Assembly (NCBI GenBank): GCA_000310025.1
Contig: FN649755.1
Coordinates: 3,278,554 to 3,342,553 of the forward strand
Reading direction: 5' to 3'
From: Ectocarpus siliculosus
Taxonomy: Eukaryota; Sar; Phaeophyceae; Ectocarpales; Ectocarpaceae
Length of the DNA stretch: 64,000 nt
Part shown: positions 11,355 to 24,444 of the stretch, one piece after another
Position numbering within the stretch: position 1 is the first letter of the stretch
Layout of the letters: each line of letters begins with the position of its first letter
Notes under the pieces: generated by a model
What the model was told of the DNA's origin: nothing
Database searches by the model: none
What the model saw: only the letters and a program-made list of their open reading frames with translations
Made by a program: the position numbers and the translations under genes

Positions 11355-12289
11355 CTGGGAAAACAAACATTGGAGAAAGCGGAGCTGCACACGGTAGTGA
11401 GTGCTGCACATCACGGTCAGCGAGCGAAAAGGACAGCAGAATCTCTCTGGCGGTCAACGCGCGCAAATACAAGCAAGCACCGCTGAATGAGACAGGAGGG
11501 CTAATACACCTCCATGTCCTTCCTCCGGTGTGCCCCCCCGGCTGACGCTTCCAAAGCATTCCGCAAGGTGGTGGAAGTAATCAGCTGTCTGCTAGTCTCT
11601 GTAGACAGCGCCCGCACGTATGCATACGAACTTGGCTGTGAAGAACTAACTCCATGCTCAGCATTTATTTTTTCTTCGCGGAGTGTAACAGAGGAACTTG
11701 AGCACCGTTTGTGAGCCCGGTCAACCTCTAGATAGACTAAAACCTCAACAGCAGTAGCGGTCATTGGTAGCCCGCGAGAGGAACAGGACCCCAGTCTGGC
11801 TAAATACTATGTAGCGCCCGCGTGAAGACTCTGGGCTGAAGGTGTATTACTTCTTGACGTGTACATAACAAACGTAAACGCGTTTGGCTCTCTCGAGAGG
11901 CACCTTTCTTGGTTGAGGTTGAAACTTGTGCCTATTCGATGAAGGTTACCTATAATACCACATGCAGAGTCAACGCTGACTGTACTGTGCAAGTAGTCTT
12001 ACGGGTACAAGTAGTCTTTCCAGCTGGGTCAGAGGGTGTACGCCCTTCACAGTGATCTCCGGGGGACGGAGCCCTCGCCGTCAGGCGCTGCCGGAAAAAG
12101 TGCTACGAAAGAAAGTGATCCAGCTGGGAGTTGAACCGGCGTCCGTATCATTTGTTCGATAACGGTAGACCAGGTAACTGCTGTGCAAGTTGTACAGTAG
12201 TCTACAATGGGTAGCCTTTTTATTGACTTGTACCGACCGTGTGGTTGAGGGGGGATCTTGGATATATTGGCGAAGCTGTCAATTTTCAG

Positions 12290-12405
12290 CAGCAGCAGCA
12301 ATGTGGAGTCTTTTGCATGAACGAGCGCACCATACGGCCCACTGAAGAAGGACTGGAAATTCCGGAAATTAATAATGAGCGTATTGCCGCATCCCCCCAG
12401 GTCTT
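12290..12405 (+). CDS. Possible isolated exon, product unknown
   Basis: After an acceptor-like ttttcag, the frame reads QQQQCGVFCMNERTIRPTEE..., continues to ...NNERIAASPQ, and then meets cag|gtctta. The residue composition looks protein-like, and the frame stays open to 12592. The third-position GC content is lower than in the clear exons, no start codon or partner exon was found, and the donor is weak. It is best treated as a candidate only. Confidence 0.2.
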
Positions 12406-12741
12406 ACATAAGGAAGGAGGCCTCCTTGGTGTGATCTCTGAGGTGCCCTTGGTGTGTACGTGTACACTACATATGACACCCTCTTTTTCGGCCCCGGGAT
12501 CCCGGGAGGTTATAGTTCGGCAGATTCTTTGGGTCGAGACAGAGAGCCAGGTGTCGATTGTTATCAAGTCCATCACACCAAACGCTCTTTGAGCTGGCAC
12601 CGAGGTACACAAGGAGACAATAATGGCGCGAGAGGTCGATAAATGATTGCCCTCAAACACCTCGTGTGTCCTACCTGAGGAACCGAGGCACTGATCTGAT
12701 GAGCCTGACCCAAGGCCAACAAAATAGGGGTGTTTGAATTT

Positions 12742-12806
12742 TTTAATTAATTGTTAATGGGTTCGGGGAGTACATAATTAATTGTTTTTGGGTTTGGGGA
12801 GTACAT
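12742..12806 (+). repeat. Tandem duplication of about 32 bp, AT-rich
   Basis: The unit ttaattgtt...gggttyggggagtacat occurs twice in succession, the first ending at about 12774 and the second at about 12806. No function is apparent. Confidence 0.6.
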
Positions 12807-15800
12807 ATAAGGCCAACTTCGGTCAACCAAGAAATGAGAGAAGGCGTTTCGAACACAACTCTGTTCTGTCGCTCTCCCGCTCACTGCTGTGCCCTCTGAG
12901 AGGCGAGAGGGCAACTTGTCAGAGAAGCTCGCCCGGAGACCATAACTACCTCCAAAGGGAACGTGTGCTCCTACATCTATCTCTTGGTTGGTGTGGCATT
13001 CGTAGCTCCACAAGCGCACAAGCAACCGCCACCCTCCCACCAAACACCACGCTTGGTGGGTAGACTTGTAGATAACAACTGGCATCTCCGGCAGATCGAG
13101 GGCGCGCAGTCGGTGTCCTCCCACTAACGCATGTTCGTCTTCCCTCTTCTTGGTGAGTCGAAGTCCCCCGCAAAACGTCTACATGTGTGTCGGATTGAAG
13201 TGCACCACAGTAATCCCTCCTACGGTACTGTATGTAGCTGTATAGTCTATGTGGCACTCAGTCCAGAAAAAATCGCGTCCGCTCATTGGGAGAGACTGTA
13301 CCGTCCCGAGCGCCGAAGGCTGAATTGGCGTTCATTCATGGAAAGCGGCCCACCAAATCCTCTTGGGGCACTTTCTACACTGAAACCAAGTCAGTAAGTT
13401 TTCCCAGTTCTAGGCAATGCACAGCAGTTTGAAGGGGACCCGTGGGTTGGGAGATTGTGTTTACAGCAAGCCAGGGCCCAGGAGAGGCACACAGGCATCA
13501 CACAGCTTACCAAACCACCTCACACCTCACACAAGCATGCTACTGTAGACCAAGGTTTCCCCACGCACGTTTCACCCAGCGGAGCATAGTACATAGTGAC
13601 GACCGCGGTGCGGCGCGGTGCGGAAAACAGGCAATTTGAGTGCTGTGTCCATTTGGGCTCCCAGTACTATCGTACGGAGGAAGGAGAGTTAACCCTTATA
13701 TGTGACTGGGTTTTCCCTGGATCTTCCGAGGTTTTTTTTTTCTCAACTGGGCGAAGAGACCGCTGACATCATCACGGCTGTGGAACACACATACTTTCAA
13801 CCACCGTCTCCGTTCTGTACACACCTTCTGGTACCTCCCACATGCACACGAACGAGTACACATCAGCATGGTCGCATCCACACGCCACCCCCTTGCTCAC
13901 ACAAAACTTTGGCACATAGCAGCAGACAAACACACATCAGGGCTCTCATCGGTGACTGCTGTAGGTGCTGGGCGTGAACTGGGGGGCTCGATCGAGAGAA
14001 GCAGACACATTTTGTCTCCACCCTGCACTGCTGCTGCTGCGCCAACAACAAAAGCACAACAAACCGCGCGGGTGAATCGAGGCCCAACTCTGTAACCGTT
14101 TCTTCTCTCCTCTCGCTTCCTCCACCGCTAGTTACCTGCAGCAAGCAGTAGAGGCGACACCCTCTCGCACACAAGTGTCGAGAGGTGTATACCAGTAAAT
14201 GCATCGTCCAGGGTGGTGTCTCGGAACGAGTGTGTTGTTGGTGGTGTGTGTGACGCCTCTCGCCAAGGTCGCTGCCGAGCGGGATGATAAAACAACAAGC
14301 GGTGAGCCCAGACCCAACCAATAAACGTGTCTCTCCTCGCTTCCCCCGCCGATAGCTAAGAGCAGTATAGGGCACACACTGCTCCCGTCTCGCTCCCACT
14401 GTGGTGTGTGTGTCCCTCGCCCCTTGTCTATGCCCGGCTCTGTGTGATGTCTTGCGTGGGCCTTTGTCTGGTTCCAACATTAAACATTACGCCTCCTCTA
14501 TAGTTGCGACGGGTTAGACACTTCCCTACTTCAAGTTCGGCCCAGATGCTGTGGTATCTCGTGCTATTTCGAGGCACTGGCCAAGGATTGGCAGCAGTTG
14601 GGATTGCTCGGGCAAACTGATACTTGTTTGGCTCAATCTTCGGCTTACGATTTGGTGTCTACACTAGATGGTGAAATATGTCCAGCCTGCTGGGTTTTTA
14701 TCGACGCCATCACAGGCAGACCGTCAGACGGGCATGCATGGTCCATTTTCTCACGCCCCAAACTTTTGTGTGAATTTTCCTTTTTTCTGCGAAACAAAGC
14801 ACCTCCCTGCAAAAAACGATGAAAAAGTCGGTCCGGTCTCCGCTGAGTACCTTCAAATATCAGTACGGGTCCAAGTGACGCGGACGCCTTCCGAGGTCAC
14901 AGACCACTAATACCATTAAAACACGTAAGAGGGTACACACCTTCTTACAATCCAAAGAAAAAACGCGTGGTTTACTTATTTCGGCGATGCCGGCAAGGAA
15001 GAACAGAAAGTCTTTGGCCTGCATATTAGCCGTTGGAATTGCCGATCGGTATATCGTGTTACATCCACGTACTTCAGGATGAGTGAAACATTGCTCGTGT
15101 TTTGGCATGGAAGCACGCAGGGCCGATTTGGTTTCGGGAAATGGCCAACAGTGGGTACTCCCACCCCTTCCTCGCGAACAAAAGCGGGTACAACACTCAA
15201 AATTAACTTCGCCGAGACCACTCGTGAGAAGGCCGAACCACTCATAATCTCATTCCGGTACCTGACGACATGGTCGTAGGGAGCTCATCTAGAGCCCCGA
15301 GCACTGTTGTGCTGTGATCCCAGCCGTTGGTACATGGTTGTCGTGTGTCCAAGTGCGCTCCAAGCCACATATTGGCATCTTGACACATAGCCGCATAATT
15401 CCTTGTCCAGACCCACAAAGGGTTAGCACATCATCATGATCATCCCGCTACACACACACCGATGGACGAAACGCTCGATTTTCTCGCTCGCTTGATGGTC
15501 ACCCCTCCTGCTAGAAGGTTCGGGGGGGGGGTGTCATTGCTGTTCGTTCGGTCAGGGGAGGCAGAGGGTGGATTAATAAGCTACCGTCGGCTTGGCAAGA
15601 AACTCGTGCAGCAGAACAGTATGCCATTTTCTTACCACACGCACAGCCACGAGCGGATGGGTTTGCTGTTGTTTTTTCAGCCAGTGTTGAGAAACCCACG
15701 AAAGACCAAGACAGTGATGAGGTGTAGCAAGTGGAAAAGCTCCAACGGCCCCGTTCCAAGCAAGTGCGCAAACGTCGACCGCACCATCATATGCATATTG

Positions 15801-16000
15801 ACAGGCAGCATGTTTGAGTGTTCGAATGGGAATTGCACATGCTTTACTGCAGTTTTCGGTTAGCTTCGGAGATGGTCTGAGAAGCGAATTGTTGTCCAGT
15901 CGTCCGGTTGCTTAGAAAAGGGACAGCCGTATAAAAATATGGCATGAGAAGTAGTCTACCAGTAAACTTCACCGATTTTTTTTCATCTCTGGAACCGCAG

Positions 16001-19000
16001 GCGGAATAGTCATCAGCAGCAAAGACAGAAGTCAAAGCAGCGAGACGGCCAAACCGGCAGCAGCAGCCTTGGAATCAGACAACAACCCGCCGATCCTGAG
16101 GGACAGGTATCCCCATGGCTGACTGGTTTGCGATACTAAACGTTTGGTGTGCTTGGGCTCTGCTGATACTTTACCCACCTAATGTATCGCGTAGCGCTTT
16201 TGTCGTGCAGATCGGTGGAGTGTGTCATGGCGACGGGCAGGATGACGTATCGCATACTAGAACGGGGTGGAGTTTATGGTTATTTTTTTTCTTAAAGCTG
16301 AAAAATATGTATAGCTGTTGTAAGCTGGTGCGTGACCGCGCGGTTTTTTTCGCCAAAAAATATACAACATACAAGAGCGCGTGCCAGTGAAGACACAGGT
16401 TCACGCATGGTGCACGAGGAGCACGGGGAAGGGACGTGTCGGACGCTGGGGACGCACTGATTTGCGCAAGTGTGCAGGGGTGTAGAGCTGTACGCACATT
16501 GTCACCCCCCCTGGTGGTGGTGTGTAGAGCAGGCTTTGTGCGCTCTCACCTAAAAATTCAAAAACCTACCTGCTGCTGTTGGTATTGGTTTAATACCCGC
16601 TGAAACGGAACGCATTCCATACCAGGACATTCAGTACAACAGCGGCCTTCGACAAGCGTGTTTATACACCAAATCATGAGCGTCTCTCATCTATCTCCTT
16701 GTTCTCAGCGGGTGCAGAGACCAGCCTCCATCTCTATGTGCGTGTCTATCGCATGCATGCATGCTCTGTTGATGATCTGTCTCCCTTTGCGTGAAGCTAG
16801 AATCCGCCACGAATCAACACACGCAATGTGTACATGTACCCACACCCCCTGCCCCTGCTCTCCTCGCCTTCACAGTCTGCAAACAGCGGTACAATAGTAC
16901 AGGACGTACTGTCTCGCCTCTCCCCCCTCCCCCCTCACCCGTCAGCCTCTCTCCGTCTAACCTAAGTCTACATATAACAGGATATATTTATCACACGCCG
17001 AGTCAAATATGCCACCTCTGTCTGTTTCGGGGGGATGTAATCTTCCCTACAACAAGTTCGGCAGGCAAAACGTGCTACCGTACATCGACGCGCCGACCAC
17101 GGAGTAAGCATGAAGCCTTCAGCACGGGAAATTACTAGCTGTTGGTCACAAGGATTCGCTTGTAATTTGGTGCGTAGTCGGCGAAGCGGGATCCAGTCTA
17201 CTGGTACTGCTGATCGGCACACGCGCCCCACACCCACAGACAGGCTCCCGCGTGTTTTACACCCCACAAAACAGATTTTCGATTTTTAGTGCATACGCCT
17301 CCGACGGTGTCCAATCAGCAGACGGCTACATAACAAAAAGGCACCTACGGTGTGTGTTTGTGTGACAGCAGAGTTGCTATTAGCTCAGTCATGTTTGTCC
17401 GACAGGATTTCGAAGAATGTTGAGAAGAGCTTGCGACGCCTCCAATGCGCTACACTCTGGTTGACCCTTGTGCCACCTAGACGAATGGTTCATGTTGTTG
17501 ATCACCTCGTTCGGGAGAATGCTAGCTGGCGACAACAGTGGCACAAAGGTTTCAGGTGATGTAGAGACCGGGCAACAAACGAGAGGGTGGCAAGGACGGC
17601 GTTTTGGCCCTTGGAAAAAAGAGCAGCCTGTGCTCTGTGCAGCAGCTGGTTCTGTCGTGTCACCTACATGACCTCTTTGTGAAACCACCGCTACGTTCAG
17701 AACCATGCCGCCTTGTGCTTGTTGCAACCCGTGTCGTGTTGCACACAGGCTCGATGTCATCTGCTGGATTGGCAACCGAGATTGGTGAATTTGCTTGGAC
17801 AGCCAAGGTGAGCCTCGCGTGCAGCTGCAACCCGTGGACTGCCGAGCCCGGTTGGAGGCAACACCCAGCCGGAGAAGAGGTTATTATTCTTGAGGCGTTT
17901 CGAGACTAGATTCGTACCATGAGGTAAAAATTCTCTTTCCACTCACTGCCAGCTTGTAGTTCATCGGCAACTCGTTGTTTCATATACTTGGTAGCACGTG
18001 ACCGTGTTGTGTTGGATGACGTTAACAGGCCACTCCTGGGACCGATGGCATCCTGGTGAAGGAAGAGGAGGAGGAGCAGGCGGAGGAGGAGCAGGCGGAG
18101 GAGGAGGAGCAGGAGCAAGAGGAGGGGCAAGAAGAGGGGGTGAGGTAATAGGTTAACGTCAGAGGCACATTATTTTACTTTGACCCATTTGATTCCCGTC
18201 GCATCAAACTGGTGGCGGTGGGGAGAGCGTGAATTTTGCTCAACTATCGACCCTCGATGAAGGTTGCAGCATCGTCAGGCCTCGAAGGTGGCCACTCCAA
18301 TTGACACAATCATGGCCGACGTTGGGCACAGGGTGAATCCATCCCGCTCAAGCCTATTCAAGTCATGGCAAATTATCCCATACTTGAATACGCTGTGTAA
18401 TAGTCTGTCTGGGTATCACCGCAGCACCGAAACCTATATCTGCTCTGCCGTTTCATCGCCAACAAGCGGTGACAGTAGTTCCGTCTTGTCGTAGTCATAG
18501 TCAGACACTGATGATGACTGGATTGTTCTCGGTTTTCATGTAGGGTTACCCTCTGTGTAGCCCCAGAATTGCCTTTTGGAGATGGTGCTTGCGGCATCAA
18601 CCCGACCAATTCGTGTGGTTGTCGGATGACTCGACCCAGGCAAGGCCAGGCAAGCGCAAGCTCGGGAGTATGGCCAAGGTCCTCTGCCGGCACAGCGCCT
18701 GGACGGCCAGCAACCGGCAACCCAATCACGCTGAAAGGTGAACGAGAGACAAAGGTGTTCGAGGGCAGCTACCGCTCGATGTGCGGGAACCAATTGCGTG
18801 TAGATGTGTTCCTTGAGGATTTCAGTTTTTCTTTTGGCTTTATTTGGAGACCCACAACAATCCGTTTCCCGGGATATTCTACCCAAGTTCTACAGCCCCG
18901 CTCGTTGGCAAGGTCTCCGCCTGGAGTTGATTCGAACGGTATGTTTAACAGCATACATTGCCACCTCGCAGATTGCCACCTCGCAGATTGCCACCTCGCA

Positions 19001-22000
19001 GAATGCAAAGGGACCGTCAAGACTACGGTTCCTACCTTCAGATTTGATTCTGGAATCCGCGAATCTCTCTCAGGCGGCCACAAGCTGCCGACATCCCGGG
19101 ACACGATGCGAGATACGCTCCATGGTATCTAACTCGCATCGATGTACTGGTTTGTAAATAACGGAACGCGCATGTTCACTCGGGGGCAACGGGAGCCTGC
19201 CTCTGCTGTAGAGACCCAATATGCCTCTGTATGGATTGCCCAGTGGTTGGTTTTGGGGTTGCGTCATGGCGCTTCTAACCCTAAGCAATATTTTTCTATG
19301 TCTCACACTCGCCGTCATCATGCTCTGACGCTTGTTTTTCGTTGAGGAGCTGAAGAGATTTTCGTCCCGCGATACTCCTACTTGTTTTAGTTGATCAGCC
19401 GGTACACTGTACACGATGGACACGACTTGTGAGAAACAGGTACACCGGCGCCTCGAGTATCTTCTTTAGTCTCAAGTATCTTTCTACATTATTACAAGGT
19501 CTCCCTTCGGGACGTGGGCGTCAAGCCTCCCGCGGGTGACGCAAGACCACATGCGCCTTGCGAAGAAGGGTCGTGTGCCTTATTTTTGATGGGCAGCTTC
19601 GTACTAAACATCAAAACATTGCGCACGTATGCGTAGTTTTTGCTAAATTTGAGGCAGTTCGAGTGGACAACAACATGCTAGCGAAAATCAGATTTCTTGT
19701 GATGATGAGGCCGCCTTCCAATGAGAAGGTGAATCCAAAACAACGTCACAAACAAAACATGTTCAATACTGCGGGTGGGTTCATACGCTAGGACTCGTCT
19801 ACGGCAGCAGCGTTTCACTGTGCCCGCTGCGAAGTGTACCGGGCAAACGTACGTACCGTTGGACATGTCGATGATACGAAGAGTCACAACGATGTGGAAT
19901 CAGCAAGTGAATGAATGAATGCGCAGATGAACTACAACCATGATACACATATTCAAACTGCCGTTTTGGATGGGTTTCAGAATTGGTTTGCCAGGCTTTG
20001 TCTGGGCGGAATGCGCCCCCAGGGTATTGGGTCATTTTCCCCGACTTTGACCGTCAATCTCACGCGTCAGGGAGGCCTACCGAGCTCTGGGCACGAGCGT
20101 TAATGCACTGACATGCCTCCTGGATGCCCCTGAAAACGAATCGCGAGAAAAAACTTGTTGTCGCGAGAGAAAGAAATGGCGAGGCATGAAAAGAAAGTAA
20201 TCGCGACCCAGTCGGGTGCTTCTACTTTCGGCGTGAAATGCAACTAGCCTGTTGGTCGACGCTTACTCCCCCTCTGCCATGTCACGAGAGCTCGAGGTAT
20301 GCATCTTGCCCCGGGTGTTTTTGGCTGCAATGGTGCCCTGAGTTTCTCAAGGTTTCCCTGCCCCGACGAAAAATGACGGTAGATCGACCCTTCCATCTAC
20401 CATTTTGTCTGCTTTCTGCCCCAACTCAAAGACGCCGTTACACCAATCTTCCAACTCCAAACAAAATTGCAACGAAAATCAAGTACGCCCTGGTGTAACG
20501 CAGCGTGAATTACACGTGGACTGACACAGATCATGCACACAGCACCCCGGAATAGTGCTGGGGGAACGTATGGTGGCCGAGAGAAGGAGTGCAGATGCCA
20601 CATGCCAAATGCATCATCGTACTGGATTTGGGTAAAATCGTACACCACAACATTTTCACACTCACCCATCCCACGTGATGCATTATGCCATGTCTGACTG
20701 TTGTTTCACACGAGCTGCAACAACCTAGAGATCACCATCAACGAGAATTTGGTGGAATCGCCTGGCTCCATAAGGCGAATGTTCCAGCAGAATGGTCGCT
20801 GAAGTGCCAACTGCGAAATTGAAACATTTGACTAATCTTCACTGCCAGGACGTAGCAGTAAAGGATACGTCTACCCCGGCAGTTTTGGTCATTCATGCGC
20901 ACCTTGTTTGTATAATGATCTGTTTGCTATATGTGCCTACCCGCCCCCTCTCTCTCGTGAACCACACATCCACCCACTACCCTTTCTGGAATGCTGTGTG
21001 CGTGTTCTGCGCAAGTCGGCGGTTAACCATGTTTGGTGTCATATGGAGTGTGCCTCCGATTTCGGTTTCCATCATTTGTTTGCAACTGGAATATTTGTGG
21101 AGTGAAGTCCTTTGGTGGGAGCAGATGGCAATTTCTGGGGAGAAACTGGAGGGTGGGGGGTTTCCTGTCGGGGCAACGAATATTTATGGAAATCAAGGTA
21201 CCATTTCAGGGTATACCACGGACATGGCAGAGGCGAACTGGGCGTCGACCAGTATATATATACCGCCTCACTTCAAGCTGAATTCATTCATGTGTCCGGT
21301 TGAGTCGCAGTTGACCATGCAGACCCTGCTGTATCTTTTACCTATTGTGCCTCGTAAGGCAATGTCAACTCTCTCTCTCCTCCTTCAGAAGACAAGGGGT
21401 AATGAAGGTAGTCTCAAACGGGGCCGATTCTCAAATGCCGGCTGTTTGCAAAGCGTTGTGTCCATGTCTGTACCACGCCGGGGAAAATTAGGCATCGATG
21501 CTTCAGACCGACCCACGGTCCACCGCTGGGCATCTGCATTCTCAACATCGATACATCACCATCATGTCGATCGCAGCCCCACGTCACCGTACCTCTCTAG
21601 GATCGATTGATGCTGATCGTTTCAAACGACGTTCGTGGCAGGTGGGAGTTAAACTTGTTCGTAAGTATCACGGCAAGCTGAAGATGAGTGACACTGAATC
21701 CGTTATGTACACGGGAATTTTTTGTTGCATCTTCTCGAGTGAAGAAAATTGGGGGCCGACTTTGCCCAATTCCCGACCCGTGGTGGCAGCACTCGATTGG
21801 ATTGGTAAATAGTACCAGGCTCCCCTTCGGGAGTTTGGTGGCTTGCCTCCCAGGGGCGACGCACGAGGACATGGTCATTATCATCGCGGAGGCATCGTTC
21901 CATCTGAAATGCAATGGCGTTCGGTAGTGAGTGCCGTTTTTGCGTACAACTTGCACAGTTTGCCTGGAATTTTCCACCATATGCGGGGTATTTCTTCTGC

Positions 22001-24130
22001 TCACCTTCACTTTTCGCGTATGCGTGAGTGTTTCGCGTTTTCCTTTTATTGGCTAGTGGTGTCTTTGCTGCAGGTCCTACTGCTGTAATCCGCTGCGTTT
22101 GATCGCTCGCGCTTATGTATTCGTGTTGCCCATGGTCCGTGGGACTTGTGTGCTTTGCGCAGAAATCAAAACGAAAGCCTCCCTGTTTTGCACAGCGGTT
22201 ATTTTGTACGTCTTCCGAAGGCTTTCTTGGCGCGGAACACGTCCGCAGGGCATAGAGCCAGTTTTCAACGTTGGGCGCCAAGCACAAGCGCCACGGGAGA
22301 AAATACTCGCTTCAGACAGCAAACGATATCGCGAAGCACGAAAACCGGCGAAAAAACACACATATATACATAGCACTCTGCTGTCGCTAAATACGAGTGT
22401 TGGTATTCGGCATCAAACGCACATGTTGGCGGAATTGTTCCACAAAAAAAACAGAAACATAAAGTGCCAAACTTTGCTTCATCAATGGAACACATTTTTC
22501 GGGTTCGGACAGTCCCGAGAGGGATGACCTCTCGGAAGTCTTTGCTGTTGTGTCTCCCTGCTCATGAAGAGTGTCATAGAGATGTTGTGTCTTACATGTT
22601 TACGTGATGATAATATGCTTGCTGTTTCTCAGTATCCATTTTGGTATTTGACAGCAAAGGGCGCACATCTGTTCGTAAATTCGAACTTGTTCCACGAAAT
22701 CGGAGACGTACGCTCTACCATATTTGAAATGTTTTACTTTTCGGAATTGAAGCTTATTTGACCGCTGCCAGAGTTTGCGAGAGGACTTCTGTGTCGCGTG
22801 GGGTGTTCCCACAATACGCAACATCAAGATCCTTGCCCCCTTTGCAGCCACGAAAAACCGCGCTTTTTATCGGTGGTTGACAACCACGCACGGTGTTTGC
22901 GGCACACGAGATACTTCACACGAAAATAAACTTAGCTGTTATCGCCTGCTGAAGAAATAAAAAGAGACCGCCAGAGAGGAAAACACCCCGCTAGAGAGTG
23001 TTGCTGCTCAGTTTCCATGTATGTATATCGGCCGGCTGTTTTGGTTCGGATTTGAAGTCCTTGACATAGAGCGAGTCCGAGCGACTATTCACCGGCCATC
23101 ACGCACACCATCGATGTCTCGCGAGCCCCACACCTAACGTGTAATGTACCGACGGGTCCTCCGAGTGCCATGCAGAGGAAAGTATTAGAAAAAACGCTGT
23201 CCCATCAGGCAAAAACGAATGTAACCACCAAAAACGCCGGATTTGTACATGGGCATATCTCTTGACATTCTAACTCCATCGCGGTCTTTTGTTTTCTCTC
23301 GCCTCGGAATTTATGGTGTTTGACTATCAGCGCAACAAGAGCATCATCCAAGCGCCAACGAAAGGCATCCGCACCAGGAACAGCGGGCGGTGGGACGGCG
23401 GCAACACACGAGATGGTGAGTGCTGTGGACGGTTCGTTCCCCTCGCGTTGCTATTCGAACCAGTCAAAATTGTGCGGTCGGACAGTACATGCTTTGCTCA
23501 GGGTGCGTTTGCGGCGTCACTTACTCTTGACCTGCGTTCCGATCAGCGGATGATTGGTGTTCAATTGGTCATGGTGTTGGTTCGGGAAGATTGCTGCCGG
23601 GCACCAGATCAGTAGTGCACAGCTGGCGGATCGAGCACCGGCGAAAGTGCTTTCCAGCCTTCAGTCACCACTATGCCCTACAGAGGGCAAATCGGCAATG
23701 GTTGCATCTCTAGCGAGCCTGCACCATGTGTGTTGACTCTGTTTCCGACGGTCCCTACAACTACTCTCGAAAGTTTTGGTTTTGGGTGTGGTTGAGCAAC
23801 GCCAAATTGACAATACGCAGACTTAGGAAAGCGCGGTTATCCTGCTGATAGCCGAGAAGCCACATGTGCATACAGTCACTTCGTGGTACCGACTTTATTG
23901 GTGTATTGAGGAACAGGGTGTGTTCTGAGCGCAGTTGACTAAGCGAGGCAAGGTCTCCCGTACATTCAAAATACCCCCTTTCCAATAGACGATGCGCGGC
24001 GGAAACCTTCGGTAAGAAACTGAAGGTCGAAGTATTGTGGGAGGAGAACGCGCCACCGACTGCACAGCGCTCTCAAAGTGCAGTTACAAGGAAGACGTCT
24101 GTCAACGGCTTTGTCGGTGGCGTTCTCGCG
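16001..24130 (+). CDS. Candidate exons of an acidic/basic low-complexity protein, possibly the 5' part of the EsV-1-7 gene
   Basis: I see exon-like segments bounded by AG and GT: 16001-16106, 17749-17807 (SMSSAGLATEIGEFAWTAK), 18029-18139 (ATPGTDGILVK followed by about 26 residues that are mostly Glu/Gln), about 18656-18738 (ARPGKRKLGSMAKVLCRHS...), 23331-23415 (ATRASSKRQRKASAPGTAGG...) and about 23990-24130 (GKKLKVEVLWEENAPPTAQR...). Phases agree from 17749-17807 through 18029-18139 (0), to about 18656-18738 (0, then 2), to 23331-23415 (2, then 0). The first and last segments do not join directly, so exons are missing. The Lys/Arg-rich and Glu-rich segments would suit a nuclear protein. I do not recognise a family. 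Whether these exons belong to one gene, and whether it ends in the EsV-1-7 exon, is inference. Confidence 0.35.
18957..19001 (+). repeat. Three tandem copies of a 15-bp unit
   Basis: The unit attgccacctcgcag is repeated three times exactly, followed by the partial start aatgc. Each copy ends in CAG and could present repeated splice acceptors. It lies in what I interpret as an intron. Confidence 0.85.
19490..19560 (+). repeat. Diverged dispersed repeat, copy A
   Basis: The stretch acaaggtctcccttcggga...gcctcccgcgggtgacgca...acatg resembles 21808-21880 (accaggctccccttcggga...gcctcccaggggcgacgca...acatg), at roughly 70-75% by eye. Weaker similarity may continue downstream, to about 20060 and 22280. 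Confidence 0.4.
21808..21880 (+). repeat. Diverged dispersed repeat, copy B
   Basis: This is the partner of 19490-19560, in the same orientation. The later segments ggctttgtctgggcggaatgc (about 19995) and ggctttcttggcgcggaacac (about 22220) also look related, which suggests an old direct duplication of about 500 bp. Confidence 0.4.
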
Positions 24131-24444
24131 TGAGGCAACCAAATAGTTTTCAGCACGGGACTGTCTTCCAAGGCTTCAAGTGAAGAGTATCGTGAAAAAA
24201 AGCGCCCGGCACACAGTTTCGGTGATGGAACACCGACCGCTGCTTGTACCCCTGCGGCAAGCACGGGGCTGAATTCTGAACAATCTAGGATTGAGGCATG
24301 GCCATCCTTCTGGTGATATGTGTCATGAATTCACTGAATCTCTCGCTACTTCCCAGTGTCTCTGCCATGGGCGCTGAGAAACCGACCTACATTTACCTCT
24401 GGAATGTTTGTTCCTCTTGATCGTGCTTGGAATCGTGCTTTCAG

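Larger units (their letters stand above)
11355..15999. other. Long stretch without a supported gene
   Basis: A possible exon lies at about 12290-12405 (see separate entry). Otherwise I see only a short duplicated AT-rich block at 12742-12806, TG/CA-rich DNA at about 13790-14450, and a C-rich stretch. Open frames here are short, lack GC-rich third positions and have no recognisable motif. Confidence 0.35.

Noticed and set aside
10774-11397. 207-residue open frame over the 183-bp duplication
   Set aside because: The length is explained by duplicating a segment whose size is divisible by three inside a fold-back element. Composition is not like the clear exons, and there is no motif.
12110-12190. 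Possible minus-strand tRNA with B-box-like ggttcaactcc
   Set aside because: The T-stem, anticodon stem and acceptor do not pair properly. At best it is a decayed tRNA-like piece.
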